A stretch of DNA of 64,000 nt from an uncultured Lachnospiraceae bacterium (GTDB lineage Bacteria; Bacillota; Clostridia; Lachnospirales; Lachnospiraceae). The first letter of the stretch is position 1; every line of letters begins with the position of its first letter. Below the pieces are notes generated by a model. That model had not been told where the DNA came from. It searched no databases and saw only the letters and a program-made list of their open reading frames with translations. Where the stretch lies: contig CAKRFY010000001.1 in assembly GCA_934320895.1 (NCBI GenBank), forward strand, positions 1 through 64,000, read 5' to 3'. Shown one piece after another: positions 27,630 through 37,072 of this stretch. The position numbers and the translations under genes are program-made.

Positions 27630-29984
27630 ATGAGTACAAAAATAAATCTGGGAGATCTAGAAGCAGGCGATAGTGCCAAAATAGTATCCGTAGGCGGAGA
27701 AGGAGCATTAAGGCAGCACTTTCTTGATATGGGCCTCATAAAAGGAACCACACTCTCTCTTATAAAACTTGCACCGATGGGTGATCCACTTGAATTACAA
27801 ATCCATGGTTATGACTTAACCTTAAGACTCGATGATGCAAAAAAAATTGAAGTTGAACCCATCCCGACAGAAAAACATGATAAAAAAGCAAAACCACACA
27901 AATCAATTCCACATCCCGGATTTGGTGAATATAACGAAGAACACAAAAGAGAACATCACACTCCCATTCCCGATGATGAAACCCTCACATTTGCACTTGT
28001 AGGCAACCAGAATTGTGGCAAGACAACACTTTTTAACAGGCTTACAGGCTCAAATCAGCATGTAGGCAATTTTCCCGGTGTAACGGTTGACCGAAAAGAT
28101 GGTGTGATAAAAGGACATAAAAACACACTTATCACAGACCTGCCCGGTATATATTCTATGTCACCCTACACAAGTGAAGAAATCGTAACAAGAGAGTTTA
28201 TCTTAAAAGACAAACCTAAAGGAATCATAAACATTGTTGACGCTTCTAATATAGAAAGAAATCTTTACCTCACAATGCAGCTTCTTGAACTTAATATTCC
28301 AATGGTTGTCGCATTAAACATGATGGACGAAGTGAGGGAAAACGGCGGTGCAATACATATAAATGAAATGGAAAAACAACTTGGTGTTCCTGTAATCCCA
28401 ATATCCGCTGCCAAAAACGAAGGCATCGAAGAACTTGTAGACCACGCACTCCATGTGACAAAATATCAGGAAACACCCGTAAGAACTGATTTCTGCTCTC
28501 CAGATGACAATGGCAGTGCCGTCCACGCATGTATACATGGAATAATGCACCTTATAGAGGACAAAACAAAAAAAGCACATATCCCTGTGCGTTTTGCAGC
28601 TTCAAAGCTTGCCGAAGGAGATTCTCTTATAAAAGAAGCACTTAATTTAAACGAAAAAGAGTCAAATATACTAGAGCAGATAATACAGCAGATGGAAGAA
28701 GACAGAGGGCTTGACCGCGCTGCTGCCATAGCTGATATGAGATTTCACTTTATACTAAAAACCTGCGACGGAACCGTCGTAAAACCACATGAAAGTAAGG
28801 AACATACAAGAAGCAGGAAAATTGATAAAATACTGACAGGTAAATATACGGCAATTCCAAGCTTTGCCATTATCATGGCACTTGTTTTTTACCTCACCTT
28901 TAATGTTATAGGTGCCGCACTGTCAAACCTTCTTGAACTTGGTATCGATTTTGTAACAAATGCCGCTGACAATGCACTCACAGCACTAAATGTAAACAGC
29001 GTGCTTCATTCTCTCGTCATTGATGGTATATTCAACGGTGTCGGAAGTGTACTCAGTTTTCTTCCTATTATAGTAACATTATTTTTATTCCTGTCATTAC
29101 TCGAGGACAGCGGATATATGGCACGAGTTGCATTTATCATGGACAAACTATTAAGAAAGATAGGACTTTCAGGAAGAAGTATAGTTCCAATGCTCATAGG
29201 CTTTGGATGTACTGTTCCAGGTGTCATGGCAAGCAGAACACTTTCCTCAGAGCGTGACAGAAAAATGACGATACTTCTCACACCTTTTATGAGCTGCTCA
29301 GCGAAACTGCCTATATATGCATTTTTTGCAACAGCATTTTTCAAAGATAAAGCTGCACTTGTTATGATACTGCTCTATTTTATCGGTATTATATTTGCTA
29401 TCGCTGCAGCACTTATATTCAGAAGAACACTTTTTAAAGGTGAGCCGGTTCCATTTGTTATGGAACTTCCTAACTATCGTATGCCAGGCATAAAAAATGT
29501 AGCACAACTTTTATGGGAAAAAGCAAAAGATTTCCTGCAAAAAGCTTTTACAATAATCTTTCTTGCTACTATAATCATATGGATATTACAAAACTTTGAT
29601 TTCAGATTTAATGTAGTAAATGACTCAAAATCAAGCATTCTGGCGTATATCGCAGGCATTATAGCACCTGTATTTTCCCCTGCCGGATTTGGCGATTGGC
29701 GGATATGCACAGCCCTCATCTGCGGATTTATGGCTAAGGAAAGTGTTGTATCAACACTCTCAGTACTTATACCAAAAACATCATTCTTACTCGGAATCAT
29801 ATCACCTGTAAATGCAATGGCACTTCTCGTATTCTGCCTCTTATATACGCCATGCGTTGCAGCAATTGCATCAATAAAACGTGAACTTGGCGGAAAATGG
29901 GCATTGCTTGTTATATTGCTACAGTGTAGTATTGCATGGATTGCAGCAGTTGTTGTAAACTTTATTGGTGGAATGATTTGGTGA
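27630..29984 (+). CDS. feoB: Fused FeoA-FeoB ferrous iron transporter
   Basis: A 784-residue Fe(II) importer. Residues about 1-75 are an SH3-like FeoA domain (LRQHFLDMGLIKGTTLSLIKLAPMGDP), fused to FeoB. The G domain has the P-loop GNQNCGKTTLF near 128, switch I PGVTVDRK, DLPGIYSM (G3) and ALNMMDE (G4). Membrane Gate motifs follow, including GFGCTVPGVMASR and the second GATE block PFMSCSAKLPIYAF, with CTALICGFMAKES and LLYTPCVAAIA near the end. AGAGGACAAAAA precedes the ATG. FeoC is not seen. The fused arrangement replaces a separate feoA. Confidence 0.94.
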   Translation: MSTKINLGDLEAGDSAKIVSVGGEGALRQHFLDMGLIKGTTLSLIKLAPMGDPLELQIHGYDLTLRLDDAKKIEVEPIPTEKHDKKAKPHKSIPHPGFGEYNEEHKREHHTPIPDDETLTFALVGNQNCGKTTLFNRLTGSNQHVGNFPGVTVDRKDGVIKGHKNTLITDLPGIYSMSPYTSEEIVTREFILKDKPKGIINIVDASNIERNLYLTMQLLELNIPMVVALNMMDEVRENGGAIHINEMEKQLGVPVIPISAAKNEGIEELVDHALHVTKYQETPVRTDFCSPDDNGSAVHACIHGIMHLIEDKTKKAHIPVRFAASKLAEGDSLIKEALNLNEKESNILEQIIQQMEEDRGLDRAAAIADMRFHFILKTCDGTVVKPHESKEHTRSRKIDKILTGKYTAIPSFAIIMALVFYLTFNVIGAALSNLLELGIDFVTNAADNALTALNVNSVLHSLVIDGIFNGVGSVLSFLPIIVTLFLFLSLLEDSGYMARVAFIMDKLLRKIGLSGRSIVPMLIGFGCTVPGVMASRTLSSERDRKMTILLTPFMSCSAKLPIYAFFATAFFKDKAALVMILLYFIGIIFAIAAALIFRRTLFKGEPVPFVMELPNYRMPGIKNVAQLLWEKAKDFLQKAFTIIFLATIIIWILQNFDFRFNVVNDSKSSILAYIAGIIAPVFSPAGFGDWRICTALICGFMAKESVVSTLSVLIPKTSFLLGIISPVNAMALLVFCLLYTPCVAAIASIKRELGGKWALLVILLQCSIAWIAAVVVNFIGGMIW

Positions 29985-30000
29985 GAAAAGGCAAAAATCA

Positions 30001-30043
30001 ACAGGAGCCAGATAATTATAATTTCCATCTGACTCCTGTTTTT
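30001..30043 (+). terminator. feoAB terminator
   Basis: ACAGGAGcCAGAT (30001-30013) pairs with ATCTGaCTCCTGT (30027-30039), followed by TTTTT. Confidence 0.85.
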
Positions 30044-30116
30044 ATAATAAAATCAATTATTTTTATAGCAAATCTACAAACTGCTATTTTTCGTTATAAA
30101 CTATTATACTTAGGCA

Positions 30117-30836
30117 TTAATGCTTATCAGGTTTAAATTGATCTGGATAATATTCACTTCCCTCGTATCCACAAACTCCCATTCTAGGTGAATTACATAC
30201 TGGAAGCAAAAACAATTCATCTTCATTTTCACCACCCATCTCTTTATCCAGACACTCTTTGCACCAATAACCATAGTCTTCCACTTCTGTCCACTGTGCT
30301 TTATTTTTTCCACAATTGCTACACATTATTTCAGGTGGATTATTTCGTGACAAAATAATAATTTCATCATTTTCGTTTTCTCCTGTACGATACCCATTAA
30401 CCTTTAATATTAGCTCCGTCGTTGAACCAAAATCATATTCATATGCAAGCTCATCTCCAACTGAAAATACATTTTTTATTTTATAATTCATACTTTTTGA
30501 AGTTTTTCCCCAAAAAGTATCTTTAGCAGGCATAGCTTCATAACTCTGACCATTGATGTAAAATGCACTTAGATGTCCACAACACTCAAGCCATATATCT
30601 CTTAAAAACTGATCCAGATCTTTTAATTTACTATCCTCACTAATTTCTATAATCAGCCAATAATCTTTGCAATACTTTCCAAAAATAACCATTTGGAAAT
30701 ATCCACACTTTGTTTTTGTATTTTCTTCTTTCAATCTTTCTTGTCTTATCTTGCATGATGCCAAATGTTTAAGCATCCCACTTCTCGTATACTCTTTTCC
30801 ACAATATTTGCAATAACCTTTACTCTGTTTAGCCAT
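30117..30836 (-). CDS. Plasmid pRiA4b ORF-3-like protein with zinc fingers
   Basis: A 239-residue protein. The middle (about 45-165, WLIIEISEDSKLKDLDQFLRDIWL...CGHLSAFYINGQSYE...LAYEYDFGSTTELILKV) matches the PRiA4_ORF3 (IS1096 TnpR passenger) family. It is flanked by an N-terminal finger (CKYCGKEYTRSGMLKHLASC) and a C-terminal ribbon (MCSNCGKNKAQ, WCKECLDK). The function of the family is unknown; members are often carried by mobile or defence islands. GGAGG precedes the ATG. It lies next to the restriction-modification pair, which supports an acquired block. Confidence 0.8.
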   Translation of the reverse strand: MAKQSKGYCKYCGKEYTRSGMLKHLASCKIRQERLKEENTKTKCGYFQMVIFGKYCKDYWLIIEISEDSKLKDLDQFLRDIWLECCGHLSAFYINGQSYEAMPAKDTFWGKTSKSMNYKIKNVFSVGDELAYEYDFGSTTELILKVNGYRTGENENDEIIILSRNNPPEIMCSNCGKNKAQWTEVEDYGYWCKECLDKEMGGENEDELFLLPVCNSPRMGVCGYEGSEYYPDQFKPDKH

Positions 30837-30963
30837 ATTTATTTTCCTCCATATACTTAATACATATCTCTCATAAATCTATTATCTTTATGTAATTTAT
30901 GCCATTCTGCATATGAGTTATCCACTCTTTACCTTGCATACTAAGTTTTATATAATACCCTAA

Positions 30964-31896
30964 CTATATTTTATCCCCATACGGCAAAGCTCTTATATAT
31001 TTTTCCATAGCTTCAAAATCAGGTGTTCCATCTATCTTACTTGGTAATTTTATAACACTATCTTTCATTTTTTCCAATGTCCATTTTCTTCCATAGCTGA
31101 ATCTATATTTATTTGCCTTAATAACAGTTGCAATAAACAATGCATTATATTTGTTCATTTTCCACCATTCTTTTGCATATAAAACATTTACATCATCCGA
31201 TGCCCAAAATGGTTTATCTTGATAAAACGCTTCACCCACACTCCCATTATAATTTACAGTAATACAATTTGGTTTCCAACAATAATCTGTTTCTATCTTT
31301 TCTCTAATTCCATTATTTTCACTAATTGCACTTAAAAAATTGGTATTTCCTGGAATCATATCAGCTTTTGTAAGTCTCTTTCCTTTTTCAATATCAAACA
31401 ACTCTGATAAATTATAGCTGTTCCATTTTTGTACATTTAGTGCGACTGTTTTTTTATTATTTATAGTTTTAATCGGTCTAATGCTAATTTTTTCCACCCA
31501 TTCAGGAAAAGCATCAATATCTGGCAATACAAGTTCCCTCAATGTTCTATCAGCCTGTCTTCCATAATTAAATCTATATGCACTTTTTTGAATACACAAA
31601 CAATAAAAAAGTTTTTGTTTTAAGCTCATTTCAGATTTAGGAGTTAATACGGCAACTTGATGTGCTACATAACATTCTTCATTTTGAACATGTGCCATAA
31701 GAACCGATCCCTTCAAAGGTACCGTAATAACTCCTGCTGGATATTTTTTTACACCAACACACTCTTCAACTCTGGCAACCACACCATTGTTTTTATCCTG
31801 AGAACTCACAAAATTAATTCCTGTTTTTGATATAGTCATTTCTGAAAAAATTAATGTTTTAGGGTACTCAATTTCAAATATTTCATTTAGTTTCAT
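30964..31896 (-). CDS. Restriction-modification specificity (S) subunit, BcgIB-like
   Basis: A 310-residue protein with two similar target-recognition halves. The first ends FNYGRQADRTLRELVLPDIDAFPEW and the second ends FSYGRKWTLEKMKDSVIKLPSKIDGTPDF. Each carries the YGR-K/A-x-TL-x-x-L pattern typical of S subunits partnered with N6-adenine methylases. It reads DNA sequence for the fused methylase-nuclease encoded just upstream, with a 14-base overlap. BcgI-type systems use such a separate B subunit of about this size. The recognition sequence cannot be predicted. Confidence 0.85.
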   Translation of the reverse strand: MKLNEIFEIEYPKTLIFSEMTISKTGINFVSSQDKNNGVVARVEECVGVKKYPAGVITVPLKGSVLMAHVQNEECYVAHQVAVLTPKSEMSLKQKLFYCLCIQKSAYRFNYGRQADRTLRELVLPDIDAFPEWVEKISIRPIKTINNKKTVALNVQKWNSYNLSELFDIEKGKRLTKADMIPGNTNFLSAISENNGIREKIETDYCWKPNCITVNYNGSVGEAFYQDKPFWASDDVNVLYAKEWWKMNKYNALFIATVIKANKYRFSYGRKWTLEKMKDSVIKLPSKIDGTPDFEAMEKYIRALPYGDKI

Positions 31897-33751
31897 TTAA
31901 ATCACCACACTTCACCAAATATGCTAAATATTCATTCACAGTATTTTGGAAATCCTCTTCTGTCAGTTTAGTATAGTCTGTCTGCATATACGCCTCACAT
32001 AGCCACTCGTCCATATATGTGACGCAATGTCTAGCTGATACTCCATCAACTATATCTCTATTTCTATATAATTTCAACCACTCTTTTTCAATACTTTTCC
32101 ACTTACCTAACGCATCAATTCTTCCCAATTTTTTTCTTTTTACAAAACCATCTTCTTTGCAATATCCAAAGAATGTTTCCTGTGTACTATCATGTGGTGT
32201 ATGTGCCTCCCACACCATAACACATACATTAGTACCTGTAGGGTAAAAAATATCATCTGGCATAGAAAATACTGCTTTCAAAGAATGTTTTTTCATGAGC
32301 CGTTCTCTGATTTCTTTATATTTAGTTCCAATTGCACAACTCATTGGAACAACCACCACTCCTTTACCACCAACCGCTAAAATATCTAATAAATGCTCCA
32401 CAAACTCAAGTTCAACAACATCCTTCTGTGAATATGGAGGATTTATTAGTCCAATATTGATCTTCTTACTTTTAAGTTCATCTGTAATATTTTTATTAAA
32501 ACAGTCTCCCTTATAAATATTTGATTTTCCGTCTTTACGAATAATCATATTAGCAATAGCTAATGTATAAAGTCCATCATCAAACTCTACACCATATAAC
32601 CCATTTTTACGAATATTCTCAATTTCATCTGGATTGGCACCCTCAAACATTTTGCTCATAGCCGTAACTAAAAATGAACCTGAACCACAACAAATATCTA
32701 CCACTCTACTATTCTTATTTACACCAGCCAAATCACACATAAATTCTGTCAAGTGCTGAGGTGTTAAGACAATACCTAATCCGCTACCATCTCCGCCTGA
32801 ATATTTAATAAATTCATGATAAAAAACACCCAAGGCATCTACTGTACTATCTGCATAATCCATCATTGGTTTTATTTTCATTTCCAGTTGTTCAATATAC
32901 CATGTGATTGATTTAGAATGTCCTAATGGTATTTCAGCAAATTTTGTGTTATCTAAAAGCGTACTAAAAACTTGTTTTATATAATTAATTCTGCTACTTC
33001 TGATATCGCTTTCTTTTAACACATTTTCAATAGCATTTTGAATGTTTTGCATTACAATTTTATAGGAAGTCAATGATGAATAACTTTTTGAAAAATCTTC
33101 ATCATTTAAGGCAATCAAAATTCCAGCAATAAAAATAGGTTTATGTGCTTCTGTCACTTTAATTTCTCTCAATGAATTATGCATATCAATCGCTATATTT
33201 CTGATCTCATCTAAAGAATAGGACTTTTTTAGTTTATTCCCATTAATCAATTCAATATAATTTTGCGGCTCAAGAATAATATCTTTTGCTTTACCTAAAA
33301 TAGTATATCTATCCTGTCCCTGTACCCAATAAAATGCATCAACCTTCATATGTTCTGTAGTTGTTCCACTAATAGCTATTGCAATGACATTGTATTCTTT
33401 CTTCAAAAATTTTGCGTAATACAACACGCCATCAACAGCATATCCACTTGGCTTATTCATTTTCTCACTACAATGTTTTTTAGTTGAGTTTTTGCACTCA
33501 ACTACAATAATTGTGTGCATATCATCATTAAATGTGATAACGTATTCTGGTTTAGCTTTTCCCTTTCCTCCCAGCGTGTAATCTTCTAATTCGCATTCTT
33601 TCGGCTTTCCTCCTGCCATTTTCAAAAGGCTATCAATTTTATCAATATTTGAAACGTCTCCTTGAGGAAATACATAACCAAATTTATTTTTCCCAATTGT
33701 GCATTTCATTTCTTTCAAAGTTAAACTTTCAGTATACTGTTCAATCGCCAT
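31883..33751 (-). CDS. Fused PD-(D/E)XK nuclease and N6-adenine methyltransferase, BcgIA-like
   Basis: A 622-residue bifunctional restriction-modification subunit. The N-terminal domain (about 20-160) carries a PD-(D/E)XK pattern: PEYVITFNDD, then IIVVECKNS (Glu-x-Lys). The methylase domain has the SAM motif VVDICCGSGSFLVTAM near 350, LYGVEFDDGLYTLAIANM, and the catalytic INPPYSQKDV near 435. Size and order match the BcgI A subunit, a type IIB/IIG enzyme that cuts on both sides of its site; this comparison is from memory. The start with GGAGGAATGTGTA was preferred over one five codons upstream. The following S gene overlaps it. Confidence 0.87.
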   Translation of the reverse strand: MAIEQYTESLTLKEMKCTIGKNKFGYVFPQGDVSNIDKIDSLLKMAGGKPKECELEDYTLGGKGKAKPEYVITFNDDMHTIIVVECKNSTKKHCSEKMNKPSGYAVDGVLYYAKFLKKEYNVIAIAISGTTTEHMKVDAFYWVQGQDRYTILGKAKDIILEPQNYIELINGNKLKKSYSLDEIRNIAIDMHNSLREIKVTEAHKPIFIAGILIALNDEDFSKSYSSLTSYKIVMQNIQNAIENVLKESDIRSSRINYIKQVFSTLLDNTKFAEIPLGHSKSITWYIEQLEMKIKPMMDYADSTVDALGVFYHEFIKYSGGDGSGLGIVLTPQHLTEFMCDLAGVNKNSRVVDICCGSGSFLVTAMSKMFEGANPDEIENIRKNGLYGVEFDDGLYTLAIANMIIRKDGKSNIYKGDCFNKNITDELKSKKINIGLINPPYSQKDVVELEFVEHLLDILAVGGKGVVVVPMSCAIGTKYKEIRERLMKKHSLKAVFSMPDDIFYPTGTNVCVMVWEAHTPHDSTQETFFGYCKEDGFVKRKKLGRIDALGKWKSIEKEWLKLYRNRDIVDGVSARHCVTYMDEWLCEAYMQTDYTKLTEEDFQNTVNEYLAYLVKCGDLNETK

Positions 33752-33824
33752 TACACATTCCTCCATTACACATTTCTGGTCTGTAATAAATATTCTTTTA
33801 TATCCTTTTTAAATTTTCATACAA

Positions 33825-33836
33825 GAACACACGTTC
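33825..33836. promoter_or_regulatory. LexA (DinR) SOS-box match at the R-M promoter
   Basis: GAACACACGTTC fits the Gram-positive LexA consensus GAACRNRYGTTC at every defined position. It begins just past the -10 box and spans the predicted transcript start of the restriction-modification operon, a normal place for repressor binding. Confidence 0.6.
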
Positions 33837-33843
33837 TTTTTAT

Positions 33844-33871
33844 ATTATATCATATATCCTTTAATTGTCAA
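33844..33871 (-). promoter_or_regulatory. Promoter of the restriction-modification operon
   Basis: TTGACA (33866-33871) and TATAAT (33844-33849) on the minus strand are 16 bases apart, predicting a start near 33837. Confidence 0.7.
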
Positions 33872-34110
33872 TAACAAAACTATGTATAATCAAAAAACTG
33901 TTACAATGCCCCTGTAATAATAGCCTTTTATATTTCTTATATCCCATCATACACCTTACACAATCTGCTCTGTTCCAATCCCCAATATCTCCTGTAAATT
34001 CAGTGCCATTGCTTCAACTGTAAAGAAAAGGGCGATTAAAACGTCCTTTTTTCATAAAAAATGTAGCTTGCATAAGACTTCAAAAGTATTGCACAAGACA
34101 TCTGTTTTCG

Positions 34111-34143
34111 TGTTAGTTACCTGTTAGTTATTTGTTAGTTACT
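34111..34143. repeat. Three 11-bp tandem direct repeats
   Basis: TGTTAGTTAC/T recurs at 34111, 34122 and 34133, exactly 11 bases apart, about one helical turn. No gene is within 100 bases upstream or downstream on the plus strand. Confidence 0.6.
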
Positions 34144-34196
34144 GTAAAAATTTCATGTGTGTTTATGGCATCTGACAGAATATTAAGATATAAAGA

Positions 34197-34226
34197 AATC
34201 CCCGAAAACATTGGTTTTCGGGGATT
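34197..34226. terminator. Bidirectional terminator after rpsI
   Basis: AATCCCCGAAAAC pairs with GTTTTCGGGGATT around ATTG. It is followed by TTTTG on the plus strand and by TTCTTT on the minus strand. It ends the rplM-rpsI operon. Confidence 0.8.
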
Positions 34227-34253
34227 TTTGTATATATCCGATATTCTCGCAAA

Positions 34254-34646
34254 TTATCTCTTTGAGAACTGTGGTGCTCTACGAGCTTTCTTGAGACCGT
34301 ATTTCTTACGCTCTTTCATACGTGGGTCACGAGTTAAGTAACCAGCTTTCTTAAGTGTTGGACGGAAGTCTCCATCTACTGTAAGGAGAGCTCTTGAAAG
34401 ACCATGTCTGATAGCTCCGGCCTGTCCTGTAAATCCGCCACCACGAACTGTGATGATAGCATCATATTTATCTGTTGTGTTTGTAGCCTCAAGTGGCTGA
34501 CGAACGATAATCTTTAATGTTTCAAGACCAAAGTACTCATCAATGTCTCTTTTATTGATTGTAATCTTACCTGTACCTGGTACTAAATATACTCTAGCAA
34601 TACTGCTTTTTCTTCTACCTGTTCCATAAAATTTTGCGTTTGCCAC
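34254..34646 (-). CDS. rpsI: Ribosomal protein S9 (uS9)
   Basis: A 130-residue small-subunit protein, full length. It begins [18 protein letters not shown], has [20 protein letters not shown] in the middle, and ends [16 protein letters not shown], the tail that reaches the P-site tRNA. The start codon is GTG with GGAGG eight bases upstream. It follows rplM after 19 bases, the standard Firmicute pair. Confidence 0.97.
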   Translation of the reverse strand: MANAKFYGTGRRKSSIARVYLVPGTGKITINKRDIDEYFGLETLKIIVRQPLEATNTTDKYDAIITVRGGGFTGQAGAIRHGLSRALLTVDGDFRPTLKKAGYLTRDPRMKERKKYGLKKARRAPQFSKR

Positions 34647-34665
34647 TGAATTTTCCTCCTCTCAA

Positions 34666-35106
34666 TTATGCTCTCTCTTTAATTTCTAATACTTCCGGCT
34701 TCTGAGCCTCATGTCCGTGCTCTGCACCAGCATATACATGAAGTTTTGCAAACATCTGACGACCAAGTGGTCCCTTTGGAAGCATACCTTTTACTGCATG
34801 ATCTATAACATACTCAGGTTTCTTAGCGAGCATTTCCTTGAGTGTTGTTTCTTTCATTCCACCAACATAATCTGAATGATTGTAGTAAATCTTCTGGTCA
34901 AGTTTCTTACCAGTTACTTTAATCTTGTCAGCGTTGATAACGATAACATAATCACCTGTATCAATATGTGGTGTATAAGTAGGCTTATTCTTACCTCTTA
35001 ATACATTTGCAACTTCTGTTGCAAGACGTCCTAATGTATGTCCTGTAGCATCAACTACATACCATTTTCTTTCAATTGTGGATGGGCTAGCCATATAACT
35101 CTTCAT
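34666..35106 (-). CDS. rplM: Ribosomal protein L13 (uL13)
   Basis: A 146-residue large-subunit protein. Seen are [44 protein letters not shown], the [22 protein letters not shown] block and HGHEAQKPE. The start was moved to the ATG with AGGAGGTACTGGG before it; an eight-codon upstream extension covers that site. It is first in the rplM-rpsI operon. Confidence 0.97.
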   Translation of the reverse strand: MKSYMASPSTIERKWYVVDATGHTLGRLATEVANVLRGKNKPTYTPHIDTGDYVIVINADKIKVTGKKLDQKIYYNHSDYVGGMKETTLKEMLAKKPEYVIDHAVKGMLPKGPLGRQMFAKLHVYAGAEHGHEAQKPEVLEIKERA

Positions 35107-35214
35107 CCCAGTACCTCCTAACTTATTCACTTAGAATCTTATCTACTACATAAATTAAATATACTGCGCGTAGATGCTCTACCGGGGCTTTGGTTCAGCA
35201 TGTCACACGCCACA
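35107..35214 (-). promoter_or_regulatory. Probable L13 leader (ribosomal-protein autoregulation)
   Basis: The leader between the rplM promoter and its start is GC-richer than its surroundings and can fold, for example GTAGA-GCA-TCTAC near 35178-35192 plus GCGTGTGACATGC. Firmicute rplM genes commonly carry an autoregulatory leader; I infer this one from position and structure, not from a matched consensus. Confidence 0.45.
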
Positions 35215-35221
35215 TTGCACT

Positions 35222-35250
35222 ATTATACAATATATAAGTATAAGTGTCAA
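35222..35250 (-). promoter_or_regulatory. rplM-rpsI promoter
   Basis: TTGACA (35245-35250) and TATAAT (35222-35227) on the minus strand with exact 17-base spacing, a full consensus promoter. Confidence 0.85.
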
Positions 35251-35456
35251 GCATTTTTCCGCTTCTAATCATAAAAATCCTCATTTCTGCACACGTTTTT
35301 TATGCATATCACAGTAAAACTTTTGGTTTTGCTCTTTCATTTTCATATTCATTATTCTATAATTAAGAATATACTATAATAAGTCAGATTTTAAAGACTC
35401 TTACCAATGCCTGAAGGCAGCAGGTTTCTGTCTATGACAATGAAAGGATTTAATTT

Positions 35457-36002
35457 ATGAATACATTTTATCAAACCGACCGTCTAATCATAAATATACT
35501 CCAACCTTCCTGGGCTCCCGTAGTATTAAATTTCTATAAAAAAAACAAGGATATCCTCGAGGCTCTTGAACCTGCAAGGAGTGAAAGATTTTATACAGAA
35601 TCTTTCCAACGCGCAAATCTTTCCCTCGAATACAACAGTTTCTTTAAGAATAATTATATGCGTTACTGGATGTTTGACAAAAAAAATCCCGACTATCCTA
35701 TCGGGACTATTTGTTTCAGCAATTTTTTAAAGGGTGCTTTCAACAGTTGTATGGTTGGTTACAAACTAGATAAAGACAATACAGGCAAGGGATATATGAC
35801 AGAAGCTTTAAGTTTCCTTCTTCCCGAACTCTGTTTAGATTATCCTTTACACAGAATAGAAGCGTATGTCATGCCTGATAATACAAGTTCCATCCGCCTT
35901 CTTGATAAACTTGGTTTCAGACAGGAGGGTTATCTCCACTCATTTGCAAAAATAAATAATTCCTGGGAGGATCATTTTCTCTACACTTATTTTAACGGAT
36001 GA
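35457..36002 (+). CDS. GNAT-family N-acetyltransferase (RimJ/RimL-like)
   Basis: A 181-residue acetyltransferase. The acetyl-CoA binding motif A is in VGYKLDKDNTGKGYMTEAL near residue 105, and the typical RimJ-type end HRIEAYVMPDNTSSIRLLDKLGFRQEGYL follows. Members acetylate protein N termini or small amines; the substrate is not readable. AAAGG precedes the ATG. Its 3' end overlaps the convergent neighbour by 16 bases. Confidence 0.88.
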   Translation: MNTFYQTDRLIINILQPSWAPVVLNFYKKNKDILEALEPARSERFYTESFQRANLSLEYNSFFKNNYMRYWMFDKKNPDYPIGTICFSNFLKGAFNSCMVGYKLDKDNTGKGYMTEALSFLLPELCLDYPLHRIEAYVMPDNTSSIRLLDKLGFRQEGYLHSFAKINNSWEDHFLYTYFNG

Positions 36003-37072
36003 ATCCAGTACCCAAATGCTCCACATACATCCTTAACATCACCTATTGGCTGAAAATATATAAATCCATGCTGTCTGGCTATCTTTTCATCATAGTCATT
36101 ATACACTCCTGGCGATCCAATGGCATACTGCACTTTTTTATCTTCAACATTTATTTTAGCAAAGATTATATGCCTGTAACTGCAATATCCATGAAGTAAA
36201 AATGCATTATTAGCAAGCACCCACATTTTTATTGGCAAACAGCCTATATCCTTAAGCTCAATTCTTACACTTTTTTCAATTATTCCCGAAACAAATGGAT
36301 ACATCATTGGAAATGTGCTAAGTATTCTCTCCCCAAAATCTTTTTCACTCTCATCATAAACACTTGCCTTAATGATAACTTTTTCCGTATCAAATTCCTC
36401 AGCTGCTGTATCCTGCTCAAGAGTCTGTGCTGAACTTGCCACCTCATTTTCACCTTTACCAATCTCATTATCATCAAAAAGCATATTATCGTGAAAATCT
36501 TCTTTTCTACCTTCGTTTTTCTCTTCTTTTTCATCTAAGTTTTCATCTATACTCTCAATATTTTCTTTTTCATCTGCCATATCTTTAAAACTATTATTTC
36601 TATTACCCGCCACACCTGTTCTGTTATTTACAGATATGTTATCTTTAAAATTATCTTTTTCAAATATGCTGTCTCTTTTATTTGGCGAAACAATCTCCAT
36701 GTTGCCAAGTCTAACCTCATCCTTCACCCATGAAGTTGCAAAAAACATCTCTTTACCTATATATACTATCAATCCATCAATATCGTCAAACGAATACCCT
36801 GTCTGTAATATATTCCCACTATCCAGCACAAATCTGCTTACCAGATTTCCTGATTTTACTCCCATATCAGAAACCTCTATGCACTTTGCACCATATTCTT
36901 TCTGAATATAAAGATACACTTTCGGATATACTTCAAATGGTATCATACGCATCTGAACCGTAAAGCGACACTGTTTATCCATAAGCTCTATCCTGACAAA
37001 ACCTGTATTCTGGCTTTTTGCACCATTTATATATTTGTACAAATAAGAAACCATCCTTTTATACTGACTCAT
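35987..37072 (-). CDS. Lachnospiraceae DUF protein (DUF6128-like) with acidic linker
   Basis: A 361-residue protein with two conserved-looking ends and a disordered middle. The N-terminal domain (about 1-130: SYLYKYINGAKSQNTGFVRIELMDKQCRFTVQM) is beta-rich. Residues about 140-220 are Asp/Glu/Asn/Lys-rich. The C-terminal domain (about 240-361) has FPFVSGIIEKSVRIELKDIGCLP and ends YAIGSPGVYNDYDE and FGYWIHP. I recall similar proteins annotated as DUF6128 in this family, but the name is from memory. No function is known. GGAGGCAGGTT precedes the ATG. Confidence 0.7.
   Translation of the reverse strand: MSQYKRMVSYLYKYINGAKSQNTGFVRIELMDKQCRFTVQMRMIPFEVYPKVYLYIQKEYGAKCIEVSDMGVKSGNLVSRFVLDSGNILQTGYSFDDIDGLIVYIGKEMFFATSWVKDEVRLGNMEIVSPNKRDSIFEKDNFKDNISVNNRTGVAGNRNNSFKDMADEKENIESIDENLDEKEEKNEGRKEDFHDNMLFDDNEIGKGENEVASSAQTLEQDTAAEEFDTEKVIIKASVYDESEKDFGERILSTFPMMYPFVSGIIEKSVRIELKDIGCLPIKMWVLANNAFLLHGYCSYRHIIFAKINVEDKKVQYAIGSPGVYNDYDEKIARQHGFIYFQPIGDVKDVCGAFGYWIHPLK

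Larger units (their letters stand above)
33752..34196. other. Intergenic region between the R-M genes and rpsI
   Basis: About 450 bases without a gene. It holds the R-M promoter and SOS-box match, a small hairpin (AAGGGCG/CGTCCTT near 34029-34049) followed by T, and three 11-base direct repeats near 34111-34143. The DNA is very AT-rich. Confidence 0.5.

Noticed and set aside
34029..34050. Small hairpin AAGGGCG/CGTCCTT with T run as a terminator of a plus-strand gene
   Set aside because: No gene or promoter precedes it on that strand; it could be random in AT-rich DNA.
35195..35272. A 25-codon leader ORF before rplM with a good ribosome binding site
   Set aside because: The consensus rplM promoter lies inside it, so it is probably upstream of the transcript and coincidental.
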